Positions 1 through 11,135 of a stretch of 64,000 nt of DNA are shown piece after piece; position 1 is the stretch's first letter, and every line of letters begins with the position of its first letter. A program made the position numbers and the translations under genes. A model generated the notes under the pieces. That model did not search any database. It was not told the DNA's origin and was given only the letters and a program-made list of their open reading frames with translations. The stretch is from Spodoptera frugiperda (lineage: Eukaryota > Arthropoda > Insecta > Lepidoptera > Noctuidae): assembly GCF_023101765.2 (NCBI RefSeq), contig NC_064239.1, forward strand, positions 13,226,315 to 13,290,314, read 5' to 3'.

Positions 1-140
1 ATATTTGTCACTCATTTATGTCAAAACTGCTGAAAGGATCGGGATGAAATTTGGAACAGGGATAGGTTGTGGTCTGGAATAACACATAGGCTACTTTTTA
101 TGCCAAGGGGACGCGAGTGAAGTCGTAGGTAGAAGCTAGT
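1..140 (+). repeat. lepidopteran interspersed repeat ending in CTAGT (Helitron-like 3' end)
   Basis: The segment with CTGCTGAAAGGATCGGGATG, GAAATTTGG, an ATAGG...CTACTTTTTAT block and GAAGTCGTAGGTAGAAGCTAGT is a decayed copy of a very common moth and butterfly repeat. It ends CTAG|T at 136-140, as expected for Helitron 3' ends, but I see no strong terminal hairpin, so the class is tentative. It runs off the left edge. Confidence 0.5.
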
Positions 141-263
141 ATTCATGTATTTACAAGGAAAATACTGAAGGTCAAAAGAAACAGGTTAATTTAAAGTATA
201 GTTTCCTCATATAAAATGTTTGTTTCGGTGTCGAATTTGCAGCTCTTTGATAACTGATGCAAA

Positions 264-447
264 ATAGGTACTTAAGTTAACTAAAAATAACGGTTTACTG
301 ACGTAAATATATTGAGAAAAGCTCTACTAGATTCGAGTCCCTCTGTGATTCCCTGTGTGACTCTAAACTCGGTACGTGAGTAAACCGTATTTTTTTAGTT
401 AATTTAGTATGTCTCACGAAAGTTATTATAAAAATATAGGTACTTAA
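264..447. mobile_element. small inverted-repeat element (MITE-like)
   Basis: Arms at 277-305 and 373-402 are inverted copies (core CGGTTTACTGACGTA / TACGTGAGTAAACCG) with about 67 bp between. A 13-bp direct repeat ATAGGTACTTAAG occurs on both sides (264-276 and 435-447), possibly a target duplication or chance AT-rich similarity. No coding capacity. Confidence 0.5.
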
Positions 448-839
448 GTATTTCTAAGTACACCTTTACCAACTGTATCAAAGATTAGAAGATCGATGGT
501 CATGGTATTTTCTGTTCGCTTCACACATGTATCATTTATAATGAAATCTCTTTCAATAGCATGTGGAAGATATGCGTTTCTTTTTATTAAAGATCTACTC
601 TAATTCAACGAAAAACGAAATTGCGTCCGAAACCTCACAGATTGCATGCTACAATTGTATTAATTGCGAACCTTTGTGAACAAAAATGAACGAATGTAAT
701 GAAGATAAATAAATAGGTTTTGATATGAAATTAAAAATAAAACGTTATTTTAAGTAATTTCATTAGTAAATCAAAATTAAACGAAACTTCGGATTCGAGA
801 CCGATACCGCAACGAACAGATCGACAGATTAATCATAAC

Positions 840-1160
840 AAGTGTGGGAGAGCCATGCTTCGGCACGAATGGGCCGGCTCGACCGGAGTAATACCACGGC
901 CTCACAGAAAACCGACGTGAAACAACGCTTGCGTTGTGTTTCGTTGTGTGAGTGAGGTTACCGGAGGCCCAATTCCCCCCTTCCCAATCTTCCCCATCCC
1001 CATTCCCGAACAACAACCCTTAAATTCCTAACTCCCAAAAAGCCGGTAACGCACTTGTAAAGCCTCTGGTGTTTCAAGTGTCCATGGGCGGCGGCGATTG
1101 CTTACCATCAGGTAATACGTCTGCTCGATTACCGGAATGTCCCATAAAAAAAAAAAAACA
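840..1160 (+). repeat. lepidopteran short interspersed repeat, family A
   Basis: Contains the recurring blocks GCCATGCTTCGGCACGAATG, CGACGTGAAACAACGCTTGC, TTACCGGAGGCCCAAT, GCCGGTAACGCACTTGTAA and GTGTCCATGGGCGGCGG, ending in a poly-A run. The same family recurs at 3255-3535, 36125-36415, 36935-37015, 43740-43800, 48595-48660, 59105-59330 and 59600-59720. The A-rich tail suggests spread by retrotransposition. Short open frames here are incidental. Confidence 0.8.
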
Positions 1161-1479
1161 AATATAACTTAACGTAGTAATCGCAATCATAAAGTCATGC
1201 ATTAGACGATGATTAGAATTTTCTCGCTCTCACTTTCAGATCGTGCGAGCTATAAAGGAAAAGCGAGTAAGCGCACACGCAGCGAATTGGATACCTAAAC
1301 ATTCCTTGAAGGTGAATAGAATAGTATCTACCTCTACTACGACTAGTTTAAAAAGTGATTATTATTCCTTATTAGTACCTATAATAGTCAACATTAAAAA
1401 ACCTTTTCTACAAATAATGCCGATTGGCAAGTGGGTTGATGGTCACATTTAAAACATCAATAGGTACATCATAACACCA

Positions 1480-1720
1480 TCAGCCAATTAGTAGCCACTG
1501 CTGACCAAAACCTCTTCTCGCATGGAGAAGGTTTTGAGCATTAATCACTACGCTTGGTCAATGCGGGTTAGCGATTTCAAACTTATAAATTAGAAATTAT
1601 AAGCCCAGGTTTCCTCACGATGTTTTCCTTCACCGTTTGTCAGTGGTTAGACACCACTAATAATCTTAGAAAGTACATATAACTTGGAAAAAGTTACAGC
1701 AATTCGGGTTTATCGACGAA
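1480..1720 (+). repeat. dispersed lepidopteran repeat with CTCTTCTCGCATGGAGAAGG block
   Basis: Blocks such as CTGCTGACCAAAACCTCTTC, GCATGGAGAAGGTTTTGAGC, CCCAGGTTTCCTCACGATG and TTTTCCTTCACCG form a repeat known widely from moth genomic sequence, probably the 3' part of a non-LTR retrotransposon. One copy only here. Confidence 0.55.
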
Positions 1721-2239
1721 GAGTTTAATTATAACGAGAATTTATTCACACAGTCAGATAGAGGATTTTTATATTGAGAAAATATATGTAGAGCTTCCAT
1801 GGGATCGAATATTCACGCAAACAAAATTGCGAGTGACTAAATTGCAAATCTAATTAGTAATTAAGAATCGTTTGTTGATATAGCTTCCGTACTAAGATAA
1901 CATACATTATTTTGTCTATTCAAAACAATAATTATTAAGATTAGTCAGTCTACAATGACTAGATGCTAAGCTAAAGGTCACTAATGACTCATTTCACCTC
2001 GACCTCTTTCGATAACTAAAATTCCCTGCGAATACTCTGCTCATATACATTGCAGTAATGATTCGTAATGGCTATGTTGACAAAACACTTATACAATCTA
2101 AATATAAGTATCTAGTAGAAACCTCAAGGTAAATAACATTTACCAAAAATGCAACTGCATATATTATAATTTCAAGGACCTTTCTGGACCCATTTAACTC
2201 GGGGATTATGATAAACCCTATTATGCAGTGGAGGTCCAT

Positions 2240-2425
2240 AGTCCACCACTTCCACCAGTTTTTTTAATTAACGTTGCTCTACACTAGTATTTTCTCCTGT
2301 GTCGTGGGTGCGTATACAAATATACAAGTTCACATACACATGACACCCAGACTCGAAACAAACAACAATTTGTGAATCCGCTACATGTTATTTAGTGGCA
2401 ATCGTGCAGTCATACAGTAGGCTAT
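2240..2425 (-). repeat. tRNA-derived SINE, family D (degenerate)
   Basis: On the minus strand this reads the SINE block CGATTG...GCGGATTCACAAATTG, GTCTGGGTGTCATGTGTATG, and CACCCACGACACAGGAGAAA. It matches the better preserved copy at 38555-38735, which carries a perfect B-box. The head is degraded here. Confidence 0.7.
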
Positions 2426-2442
2426 AACGGGCCGTTGATGTA

Positions 2443-2913
2443 CAGTAGAAGCTCCTTATTCGCGCTTCCTTCATACGCGGTTTCACTATTCGCGGATAGA
2501 AAAATTGCGACCCAATTCCCATATTCGCGGTCTAAAATTTCTTTATTCGCGAATCGAATCGAAATATCGGTGCGTAACCTAAAAAAATTCTCCAGGCTAC
2601 ATTCGCTATCCTTTGTCAACGCGTCAGTAGAAGGATAAAAAAATAAAATACACCTTATTACAGCTACGTCTAGATTGTGACTTCTGCCTAAACCTAGTGT
2701 GACCTAAACCTGATGATAATAATATTATCATCAGGCAATCTGTATGATCAGAAAGTTCAATTAAACATTTTTTATCTACTATTTGCATCTTAATTTCGTC
2801 ATCTAGGAACGTATCCCCTATAACCCCATACAAATTACCATTCCATATTCACGGTTTCTGTATTCGCGGCATATTTACGGAACGCATACCCCGCGAATAA
2901 GGAGCTTCTACTG
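2443..2913. mobile_element. pogo/Tigger-like MITE with perfect 22-bp terminal inverted repeats
   Basis: Left end CAGTAGAAGCTCCTTATTCG and right end its exact complement at 2892-2913, flanked by TA on both sides (2441-2442 and 2914-2915). TIRs starting CAGT and TA target duplication are typical of the pogo/Tigger branch of Tc1/mariner. At 471 bp with no transposase frame it is non-autonomous. Inside are several ATTCGCGG units and a palindrome at 2709-2735 (12-bp arms, CCTGATGATAAT). Confidence 0.85.
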
Positions 2914-3254
2914 TATTTTATTTTATAATACATGTCTAGAGCCATGGGGGATAAGGAAAACCGTTCTCCACTCCACGAATTAAGATCATAGTAAGTCTAT
3001 AATACCTTCAAATTATAACATTTGTTGCCAAGCATAATCAAAGGATAATTAATTAAAATAACACAAGAAATAATCAAAAAGATAACAATAAGTTCAAGGT
3101 GATCGATCCATCGATAACCTTGGGGTTTGGTGCTAATCAACCAAACTCAGGTTAGAAGGAAATCCTTATCAATTACTTATCTGTTGGATTAAAATACGTA
3201 TGCTGTTATTACTACTAATACTAGGTCTCATTGTGAATCTTAGATTTTTTATGG

Positions 3255-3535
3255 AATAAGCCGGTAAACGAGCTAACGGATCACCTGATGGTAAGCAATC
3301 ACCGCCGCCCATAGACACCCGAAACACAAGCGGCGTTACAAGTACGTTGCCGGCCTTTTGGGGGTTAAAAATTTAAGGGTTGTTGGTCAATAGGGGATTG
3401 GAAAGATTGGGAAAGGGGGCAATTGGACCTCCGGTAACCTCACTTACAAAACGAAACAACACAAGCGTTGTTTCACGTTAGTTTTCTGCGAGGCCAACGT
3501 TCGTGCCGAAGTATGGCTCTCCCGCACTTATATTG
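3255..3535 (-). repeat. family A interspersed repeat
   Basis: Reverse-orientation copy of the family at 840-1160: GGATCACCTGATGGTAAGC, GTTGCCGGCCTTTTGGGGG, CCTCCGGTAACCTCACTTAC and CGTGCCGAAGTATGGCTCTC are all recognisable. Confidence 0.78.
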
Positions 3536-3904
3536 GATATTTTAATGTGATTTTATAACTATGCTGAATCTGTCATAGCATAAATTCCTTTGCATAACTG
3601 TACAATAAATGAATAAGTATTAATTTAGTTGAGAAATCTTAAGTTTTACACAAGAATAATAAGATGGCATTTAGAAATAGAACTGGATAATGGCGTCAAC
3701 GTTGATGTCATAAATAATACAAATATTATTTGATTTTTATCTGTAGTGGAAGTAGATTTATATACAAATACATACACATACATAATCTGTAATAATTAAA
3801 CTAAACGATATTATATTTCCGAGATAAGATACATTATTATAAGAGACGAATAATTAACGAATAGATATATAAACGTATGTATATGTCTGTTTTAATTTAA
3901 GCCT

Positions 3905-4065
3905 TGAAGCCGCTGACTACACGGTAAGCGCGGTGGCTGTACCTACTGCCGCGTAACGTGTAGCGGGTTCGATTTCCCTGGAGCAACTCGTTGTGTGATG
4001 CACAATATGTTGTTTCTGGGTGTCATGTGTATGTAAACAACCTAATTTTCATTCACACAAAAATA
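3905..4065 (+). repeat. tRNA-derived SINE, family D
   Basis: GCGCGGTGGCTG (A-box region) and GTAGCGGGTTCGATTTCCC (B-box region) followed by GGAGCAACTCGTTGTGTGAT and TGTTGTTTCTGGGTGTCATG. The 3' part CACCCACGACACAGG seen in other copies is missing, so it is 3' truncated. Confidence 0.75.
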
Positions 4066-4439
4066 GGCAATAAATGCATTCAAATACAGGTAGGACAAGT
4101 TGTATAACAAGTAATGTTACATGACATACGTAATACTTGTGCGCACGCGCATTTTTACGTTGTTTCGAGTGTTACGGAACAAGAATCAGGTTAATTAGTT
4201 TCGCGGGCACAAGCACACTTGCATACATATAAGGGTCGATAACTTGTTTACTGTATTTTTTAAACCTTTTTCTTTTAAGTACCTTTAAAAAGGGTGATAT
4301 TTTTTGCCAAAATCGGGTGACCAAAAGGACCAAATTTTATCCTTATCTGATGTGACAAAGGACCAACTTTTGAATATCAATTTTAATAACTTTAGTATTT
4401 AATGCAGCCAGTTAGATTAACATAATTATATTATATGTA

Positions 4440-4505
4440 TTCAATAAAGGAGGACTAAGGAGAAGGCCTTTGTTCAGCAGTGGACGTTTCTCGGGTGATG
4501 ATGAA
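4440..4505 (+). repeat. LINE 3'-tail fragment (GGCCT...GTCCAGCAGTGGAC family)
   Basis: GGAGAAGGCCTTTGTTCAGCAGTGGACGTTTC followed by a GATGATGA run in pieces: the common 3' end of a lepidopteran non-LTR element. A better copy is at 16555-16630 and reverse copies at 38085-38215 and 39970-40245. Confidence 0.6.
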
Positions 4506-5724
4506 GATATACGAATAAAGAAGTTGGTTCTAAGTGTCATTTTTTCACAAACAAGTGCTTTTTCCAATTTAACTTAAAATCTCATTATATTTGTTTCTAA
4601 ATCGGTGTGAATGCTGTGAATACATAATAGATCACACTATCGTACACAACAGAGATAGGATTGACATTGACCAAATTCTGTTATAAATTCACAAGAAAAC
4701 CTGTTTGCAATATGCGTCGGTTGACCTTTGATTTTTGTTTGCTAGTTTGCAACCGCAATAGCCAAAATTAATGCCTAGATATTAATTAAATAAACAAACT
4801 AATACTGATTTCTTAATAGATGAAACTCTAGAAAAGGTTTATGTCATAATTGGACCAACAAAACTATGTAACCAAGTATTTTGAATTGTATTGTAAACTT
4901 GATTGAAAAAGAGTAACCTATGGAGTTTCTTGCTCGTTCTTCTCCATAAGAATCTACACTTTGGAACGAGCTAATAGCTTCACTAGAGGACTGACCGAAA
5001 GACAGACATTTTGTTTTTTTTTTAATTTTGTAATATTTGCTTTGACGTTCAAAAGTGTCTTCTCGGTCTATTTGAAATAAATAATTTTGACTTCAGTAAC
5101 TTTAGTATCCTTTATAATTTCTTTTTTCAATCTAGAAGATGAAAGATATAGAGCACAATACATGGAATCCCATAATCGAATGTATCTTGGATTTATACTA
5201 AAACTTAGCAAGAAAATGAGAGACAATATCTTAGGTAAACATATTTCAATTCTCAAAACTACAACATTTAACAAGGTACATGACTATGGGGAAGAACAAG
5301 CAAAAAACTTCAGACACAAATTATATATATCATTATTCATAATTTAAGCACCAACATTTTGTCATCTGATGTCGTCACGGACAATAATGATGATTGTTCA
5401 CATTGTTAGAAAAACGTTTTAGCTATTGTATTGTATTGTAAAGTAAAATATACAAAATGTATTGCAATAACTGGAAACGGTAGAGAGGAGTAACTATTGT
5501 GTTATGTAAGCGTATGAATATAATATAAACAAACGCCTGTAATTTACGTTTGCAATGTCTACAATGAGGAACAAACATCAAACATTAACTCTCTTCACTT
5601 AAGCCTTTCATTATATGTTTACAGTTTACACGTCCCTATGTAGAAATCTTAGTTAGGCATAGAAAGAAATGTGCAATACTATCGTGGAATCTGCTTAAAG
5701 AAACTACATACATACATAACCTCA

Positions 5725-5835
5725 CGCCTGTCTCCCATGGGGATAGGCTGAGACAATGGAACGCCAATTGCTACGAATCTTACTTCTTTCGCTTTATCAA
5801 CAGTCATCAGTACTTTCATGTATGCTCGTCAATTA
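5725..5835 (-). repeat. dispersed repeat, family E (CTCACGCCTGTCTCCCATGG)
   Basis: CCTCACGCCTGTCTCCCATG, GAGACAATGGAACGCCAATT and GCTACGAATCTTACTTC followed by CTTTATCAACAGTCATCAGT. Forward copies occur at 35505-35635 and 48390-48495. Confidence 0.65.
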
Positions 5836-6849
5836 AGAGAACTTAAAGAAACTAACCTAGCAATTCGATGTCAATTTATTAAGTTATACTTAACAGAAAA
5901 AAGCAAGTTTTACCATGTTATTTTAACAGCACTCATTTATTAAAAAACAAGTTAACTGTCAAATACCCAGCACAACTATAATCTACACAGAAAATTACGA
6001 AACCAATCATAAAAATTCGCAAAATCTAGACTTCTGAAATCGCTTTCATAATAATCACACTTGCAATAACTTGATCAATAAACTACATGGCATTTATTAC
6101 ATAACATTTTATTGGTACAACAATTGAAAGTAATGCACGTGTGACATTGCATACAAAATTATTGGATAATTAGACTTTAATTTTTAATAGGACATCTTAC
6201 ATCATAATCCGGATATTATAACGCCTTATCTTGATAATTCCTATTCTGATAATTAATTTAATTATGTTTTGGAATAAAAGATTATAACTGTTTTGGACTT
6301 AAGGACCACAAGCAAACACGAAATAATTTTCCACAGTATATCTACTGACCACGATATTATGGAGTTGGATTTCCAACCCGTTTGAACAATCGAACTAAGA
6401 AATTTTTATTAAAATTAAATTAAAAGAACTAATGCTGGAAATCGCCCTCTAAACAACAAATTAGAATCGTTAAGGCGGTTAATAATTTCAATCGTTTAAG
6501 ATGCTGAGTGTAAATTAAGATTCGTGCATTACAAAAAGTTGCTCATCAATATTATAAAAACCCAAAAAAATTGAATCTAACATTACATTAGAATCTAACT
6601 AACAGTAAAGTCTAATGGCACCAAATAAGGATACAATAACAACAATATCTGGCTCTAATCTATTAATGGAATGTAATCAGGAAAGACAACAAGTTATCAT
6701 TATCATAAAATAATTAATTCTCGTATTTTGTAGTAGATTTTGATAAAGTAAATAGGATCACACATGTGTATATCACCTGACTTGACGATGCCCTGACAAT
6801 TGGACGCCTGTTAACACAATAGGGTAGATGACTAATTCTTATTTTAATG

Positions 6850-6960
6850 TTTTATTACGGAAACAAATACTTTTGAAGATATATTGATTTGAAATATTGC
6901 GTGACGTCACTTTCAGGCACATTTTATACGTAGAAATGACGTATTTTCTTTGATTTGATT
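6850..6960 (+). repeat. dispersed repeat containing GTGACGTCAC, copy 1
   Basis: Blocks TTACGGAAACAAATACTTTT, GCGTGACGTCACTT and TTTTATACGTAGAAATGACG. An inverted copy lies at 9595-9720. Together they bracket both recognised receptor exons. Confidence 0.65.
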
Positions 6961-7498
6961 CGTTTTAACTACATAAATACACATTTGACAAGATAAAAAA
7001 AATAAGTACGTTTCTAATATTTTTCTGTCTTTGGGATTTGGGTGATGTAGAGGCAAAGCCTATAGAAGATGCAATAAAGAGGGAAGAGAATATTAGGGGT
7101 TGATATTTCTTTACACATTTCCTATAAATAGCATTGCCAATAAAATAAAATGTTATCTACGTGAATGAGCTCATTGTAACACTAATTTATTAATTATTAT
7201 ATGTTTTTATCACTACGTTCTTTTTCCTTAGGCATAATGCATTTATCCAAATAATCAAATAGGCCGATACCAATAAATCTAATCTAATTAATGAATAGCA
7301 CGTGTATTTGAAATGATGTCACTCTAGTAAAAAAAAGCCTGAAATATTCTGAAATTTGGTCCTAATTTAAAAAAGTTTAAAACAATTCGTAACCGTAAAA
7401 TCGTAGCGTAGTAATCGTATTACATATTTATATATTTATACAAAATACATAAAATATTAACACCATTTATAACAACGGGAATTTACAAAAAGGCTTAC

Positions 7499-8853
7499 CT
7501 TAGTATGAGATTCTTGGAACACGTAAGGTCCCATTTCCACGACTTTAATCTTCTCTGCCGTCCCGCTTAGTATTTCGTTTACATTACTAATATTGAAGAA
7601 GAAAATCTCTAAAAACATCGGAATCGGCGTTTCCCTCCATATACTGAACGACATTGAGTCTGGTGATAGAATCATCATCTGCAACAAATGAAAGAGGTAG
7701 TTAGATTGACTGAACGTAGGTCTGGTCCTTTTGTGGTCTTTTTGGTCCTTCGGTAGTTACAACCGGTGTCGGTTCGTCCGGTGGAAACATGGAACAATTA
7801 GAGGGTAGTTCGGTTTTAACTTTCAACCATTATAATATCCAATATCCAGTTTATAAAAGAAAGAATCCTAGAGTAAGTAATGTTCATAACAATGTACAAA
7901 AATAGCTTTACGGGGCTTTTAGCGTTATGTCTGTGTAAAAAATATAATATAAGAATTATTCATGTGCAAATTTCAAACTAATTAGATCCACAAATGAAAT
8001 AACACAATAACTGACTAGCTAACTATTTATCTAATCTTTAAACTCCACTAAAAATGTCACAATCCACGCAGAACTAAAACATTTCGCTAAACATCTAATA
8101 AATAATTAAATAATTCTAATATTGCTGCAATAAACATTTACTGCGCACAATATAATCTCCACATAAATTAAACAGCAGATTATTTATCGACCACTAAGAT
8201 TTCAAACAGGTTCTCAATTTTTGGTCTTTTCGGAAAACATTATCTTAATGGCACTGATTAGAAAGATAATATAAAATTAGTGTTTTATTTCAAAAAGGTA
8301 TAAGAGCTTTGACAGCGTATGTAGTAAATAGACGGGCTAAGGAAGAGATACATTTCGACTATATTGATAGACAAGCTTGTAACACATAAATAGGTGCAAT
8401 ACCCGTAACCAAAGCCAAAAACACCCCAATGAGATAAGCTCGCCAAAACCTCCCAAACCTTCATGAAAACATCGAAACACTGAAGTCCGGCGTGACCCAG
8501 GGACATAAATGACTGTTCCCGCAATGAAATAAATCAGAAGATATTATTAGAGAAGAAGATAAAGAAAACGATAGTTTCCACTTCTTTCGGCGGCATTAAT
8601 CCAGGAGACAGAATTACTTAAGCCCAATGGTACAAAAGAAACTACACAACTGGGAGAAGCCCAGTCGCTAGATGGTATATATTAGGGACCCACTTATTTA
8701 TAATACTTACTCTTTGTAACTGGCTGTCGAAGATCGCAGGCCAGAACACCACCATGACGGCGCCTGACACCACCAGCAAGGAGCCGAAGCCCAAGAAGAG
8801 GCCGCTCCTCACTCCCTCTGACTTCACACACATCTTGGTTTCTATTAATTTAC
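7499..8853 (-). CDS. CD36-family class B scavenger receptor, 5' exons (partial)
   Basis: Two consecutive exons on the minus strand encode the start of a CD36/SCRB receptor, a two-pass membrane protein that binds lipids, lipoproteins or apoptotic ligands. Exon 8711-8853 (donor GTAAGT, acceptor CAG) holds a Met at 8831-8833 in good context (ACCAAGATG) and then a hydrophobic N-terminal membrane helix ending in VVFWPAIFDSQLQR, the classic WP-x-IFD motif after the first helix. Exon 7499-7678 (60 codons, phase 0, donor GTAAGC) gives MSFSIWRETPIPMFLEIFFF, NISN and EILSG, followed by VVEMGPYVFQE; this is the conserved start of the CD36 ectodomain (W..TP.P, F.N.SN..E...G, E.GPYV). The ~400-residue remainder, including the C-terminal helix, is missing: later exons must lie at lower coordinates or outside the window, and I could not pick them out among the repeats. 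The family is clear; the exact subfamily (croquemort-, emp- or SNMP-like) is not. Confidence 0.87.
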
Positions 8854-9594
8854 CTGTGGACAAATAAAACTTAATCTTTAGCACACTATTGAAGAAATCT
8901 TATTACAGGACCAATAATATGTTGTCACATATGTTGCTCATGAATATGGGTCCCAGCGAAACTTGAAATTAATCGAGTAACATTATCATTTCGTCAAACA
9001 ATAACGGAGGTTAGCTGAATAACATTAATTAATAATAATTAAGAATTAAATATTTGTTTAAACATAACATCGCAATATTTACATCTTGAAGAGCCTAGAA
9101 CCATACCAAATGTAAGATAAGATTTGCTTTTTGCCAAATACTTAATGGTGACCTTAATTTGTCTTTACTAAATGATTTTTATTTCTTTTTAAGCTGTACA
9201 TTATTATTTTCCGGTGCGCAGTCGATTTATTGGTGGTTATAAAATACAAGTAATGCAACAATATCGCCTTAATGGATTATTACCAATTATGAAATAGAGA
9301 TTTTAATCGATTTATTGATAGATTAAATGCTAAAATGTATACCTTACTTGAACATTTTTAATTACCTATAGGAATAAAGTGTATCGTAACTAATTAACAT
9401 TAGTGTTTGTTTGTAGTGTTGTCATGTTGTAAAGCAATAGCTTTGCGACCATTATTCATACCTGTCTACGCTTTAGAACGAAAGATAAGGGAACTAGCAT
9501 TTGTCGTACTAATAGGCATGATGACGGGGTATGAAAATTAAAAATCGATTTTATTTTGTCATAACTATATGATAACAATACTTAGATAGAACGA

Positions 9595-9720
9595 ATCAAA
9601 ATTTATGAGTGGAGGTAAATACATACGTCATTTCTACGTATAAAACGTACCGCGAAGTGACGTCACGCGCTTTTTCAAATCAATTTATATTTTCAAAAGT
9701 ATTTGTTTCCGTAAGAAAAT
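9595..9720 (-). repeat. dispersed repeat containing GTGACGTCAC, copy 2 (inverted)
   Basis: The complement of 6850-6960: CGTCATTTCTACGTATAAAA, AAGTGACGTCACGCGC, AAAAGTATTTGTTTCCGTAA. Roughly four in five bases match by eye. Confidence 0.65.
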
Positions 9721-10109
9721 AAAAATTAATGTTTTAAAGTACAAGAGGGACATCAAAATAAAATTTTGTTGTCCTAGTTATTAGCATTTTCAAAATGTCA
9801 TTTCCTCTTTGGTATCGAAAGACCAAAAAGGATATTTTACCATTCAATGTCGGAAAGAGGCCCATAACTATTTGCACATCACATACGTAATCGGTTACCT
9901 TTATCTATGACAACAAATAACCCGATAGTGAAACATAATTGTTCGTTATATTCACAACATTGTAATTTCTCGGTAACTATCTGATAACTACTAGACAATA
10001 ATTTAGTGTCAAATACTACCGTAGATCATTCTAGTAAAAACCGTAGTTTTGGCATCAAATGTAATAAAGACCTCAAGACCTGTGATAAAAGAAGGAGTGA
10101 TATTCTTTG

Positions 10110-10245
10110 CCGGAGTCTGTATTTCCTGATGGGTATAAGCTGGGTGTCTTCAAAGCCCGAGTGAATAGTTCGCTCATGGGCAGACGTGTCCCATCGTAGG
10201 CCGCATCATCACTTACCACCAGGCGAGATAGTAGCCAAACGTCGA
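10110..10245 (+). pseudogene. C-terminal tail of a non-LTR retrotransposon reverse transcriptase
   Basis: From 10110 to the stop at 10197-10199 the frame reads PESVFPDGYKLGVFKARVNS then SLMGRRVPS. This FP...Y.L..FK.RVN..L..R pattern is the extreme C-terminus of insect LINE ORF2 proteins. It is followed by the usual 3' UTR AGGCCGCATCATCACTTACC and ACCAGGCGAGAT. The rest of the element is absent, a typical 5'-truncated insertion. Confidence 0.7.
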
Positions 10246-10569
10246 CAAATCAAATATAAAAAAGCCTAGTTACGTAGGTATTGTAGATTTATCTTTATCA
10301 ATATCTAAACCTAATCAGTTTTAATTTGATGATGACAAATCCGTCCTTTGTACCTGGTAAGTGGTACCTAACATCCATCAATCGTTTGAGTGACACATAG
10401 TTACCGGCAATTTTTCACAATGAATTCTTGCAAACGGGCTATCAGATATCGTCTGATTACCGGACATACTTAGGTACGTACGTATTAGTGTTTGGTGATG
10501 AACTAAAGATATTCTTTTAGTTAGTTTTTTTTAGCTTTACAACTTTGCTTACAACTTATATTTTTTTAG

Positions 10570-10735
10570 GGGGAGAAATCATTTAATGGCTTTTCCGGCC
10601 TTAGGTGAATCGAGAGGGTGTGTCAGACTCTTACTGACTAAAAATCACTCTGTTGCTACTCCTGTTTTTCGAGCTGGAGCCCCGGAGTGGGCGTGCCCTA
10701 TGGTTACGGATCGGAGGGATGGGGAATAGGGGACG
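10570..10735 (-). repeat. noctuid-type interspersed repeat, family C
   Basis: Blocks GAATCGAGAGGGTGTGTCAG, ACTCTTACTGACTAAAAATC and CTCCTGTTTTTCGAGCTGGA; in the opposite sense these read CTCGAAAAGCAGGAGTAGGA and TTTTTAGTCAGTAAGAGTCT with an A-rich tail. Other copies: 10985-11135, 24240-24390, 39500-39655, 43180-43330, 50905-51055, 56640-56775, 58200-58340 and 63030-63175. Open frames overlapping it are incidental. Confidence 0.75.
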
Positions 10736-10984
10736 TATAGAGAATGCAGATTACCTACATCGATAATCTCAATTGTGTTTAACAAGCAATGTAAAAAGAT
10801 TATAATATCAATATCCACTTCAGTCATCTCTAGTGCATGTCGTGTCGAGTATCGATGTTTCAATTTCAAGTGATTTTATCGATAAAACTAGATAGTTAGT
10901 TAGATGACCTATTTTTTTACAGAAGATAGCATAAAGTGGTACATATTGGCGATATCAAACAAGGTAAGTAAGGTACTAGGTGAA

Positions 10985-11135
10985 CAAGGGGAGCTCGCCC
11001 GACCAGAACTCACTTCAGCTCGAAAAGCAGGAGTAGGAATGGGGTGGTTTTTTGTCAGTAAGAGTCTGATAATTCCTTTCGCCTCGCCCAAGGCGGAAGA
11101 AGACATTGGATTATTGTTCGCCCTAAAAAAGATGA
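10985..11135 (+). repeat. family C interspersed repeat
   Basis: CTCGAAAAGCAGGAGTAGGA, GGGGTGGTTTTTTGTCAGTA and CCTCGCCCAAGGCGGAAGAA, ending CCTAAAAAAG. It is inverted relative to the copy about 250 bp upstream. Confidence 0.75.

Larger units (their letters stand above)
4506..7498. other. AT-rich sequence, probable receptor intron
   Basis: Apart from the short repeats at 5725-5835 and 6850-6960 I see no coding exon. If the scavenger-receptor gene continues left, this is intron. An overlapping pair of open frames at 5068-5347 on opposite strands has no family resemblance and lies in ordinary AT-rich sequence. Confidence 0.4.
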
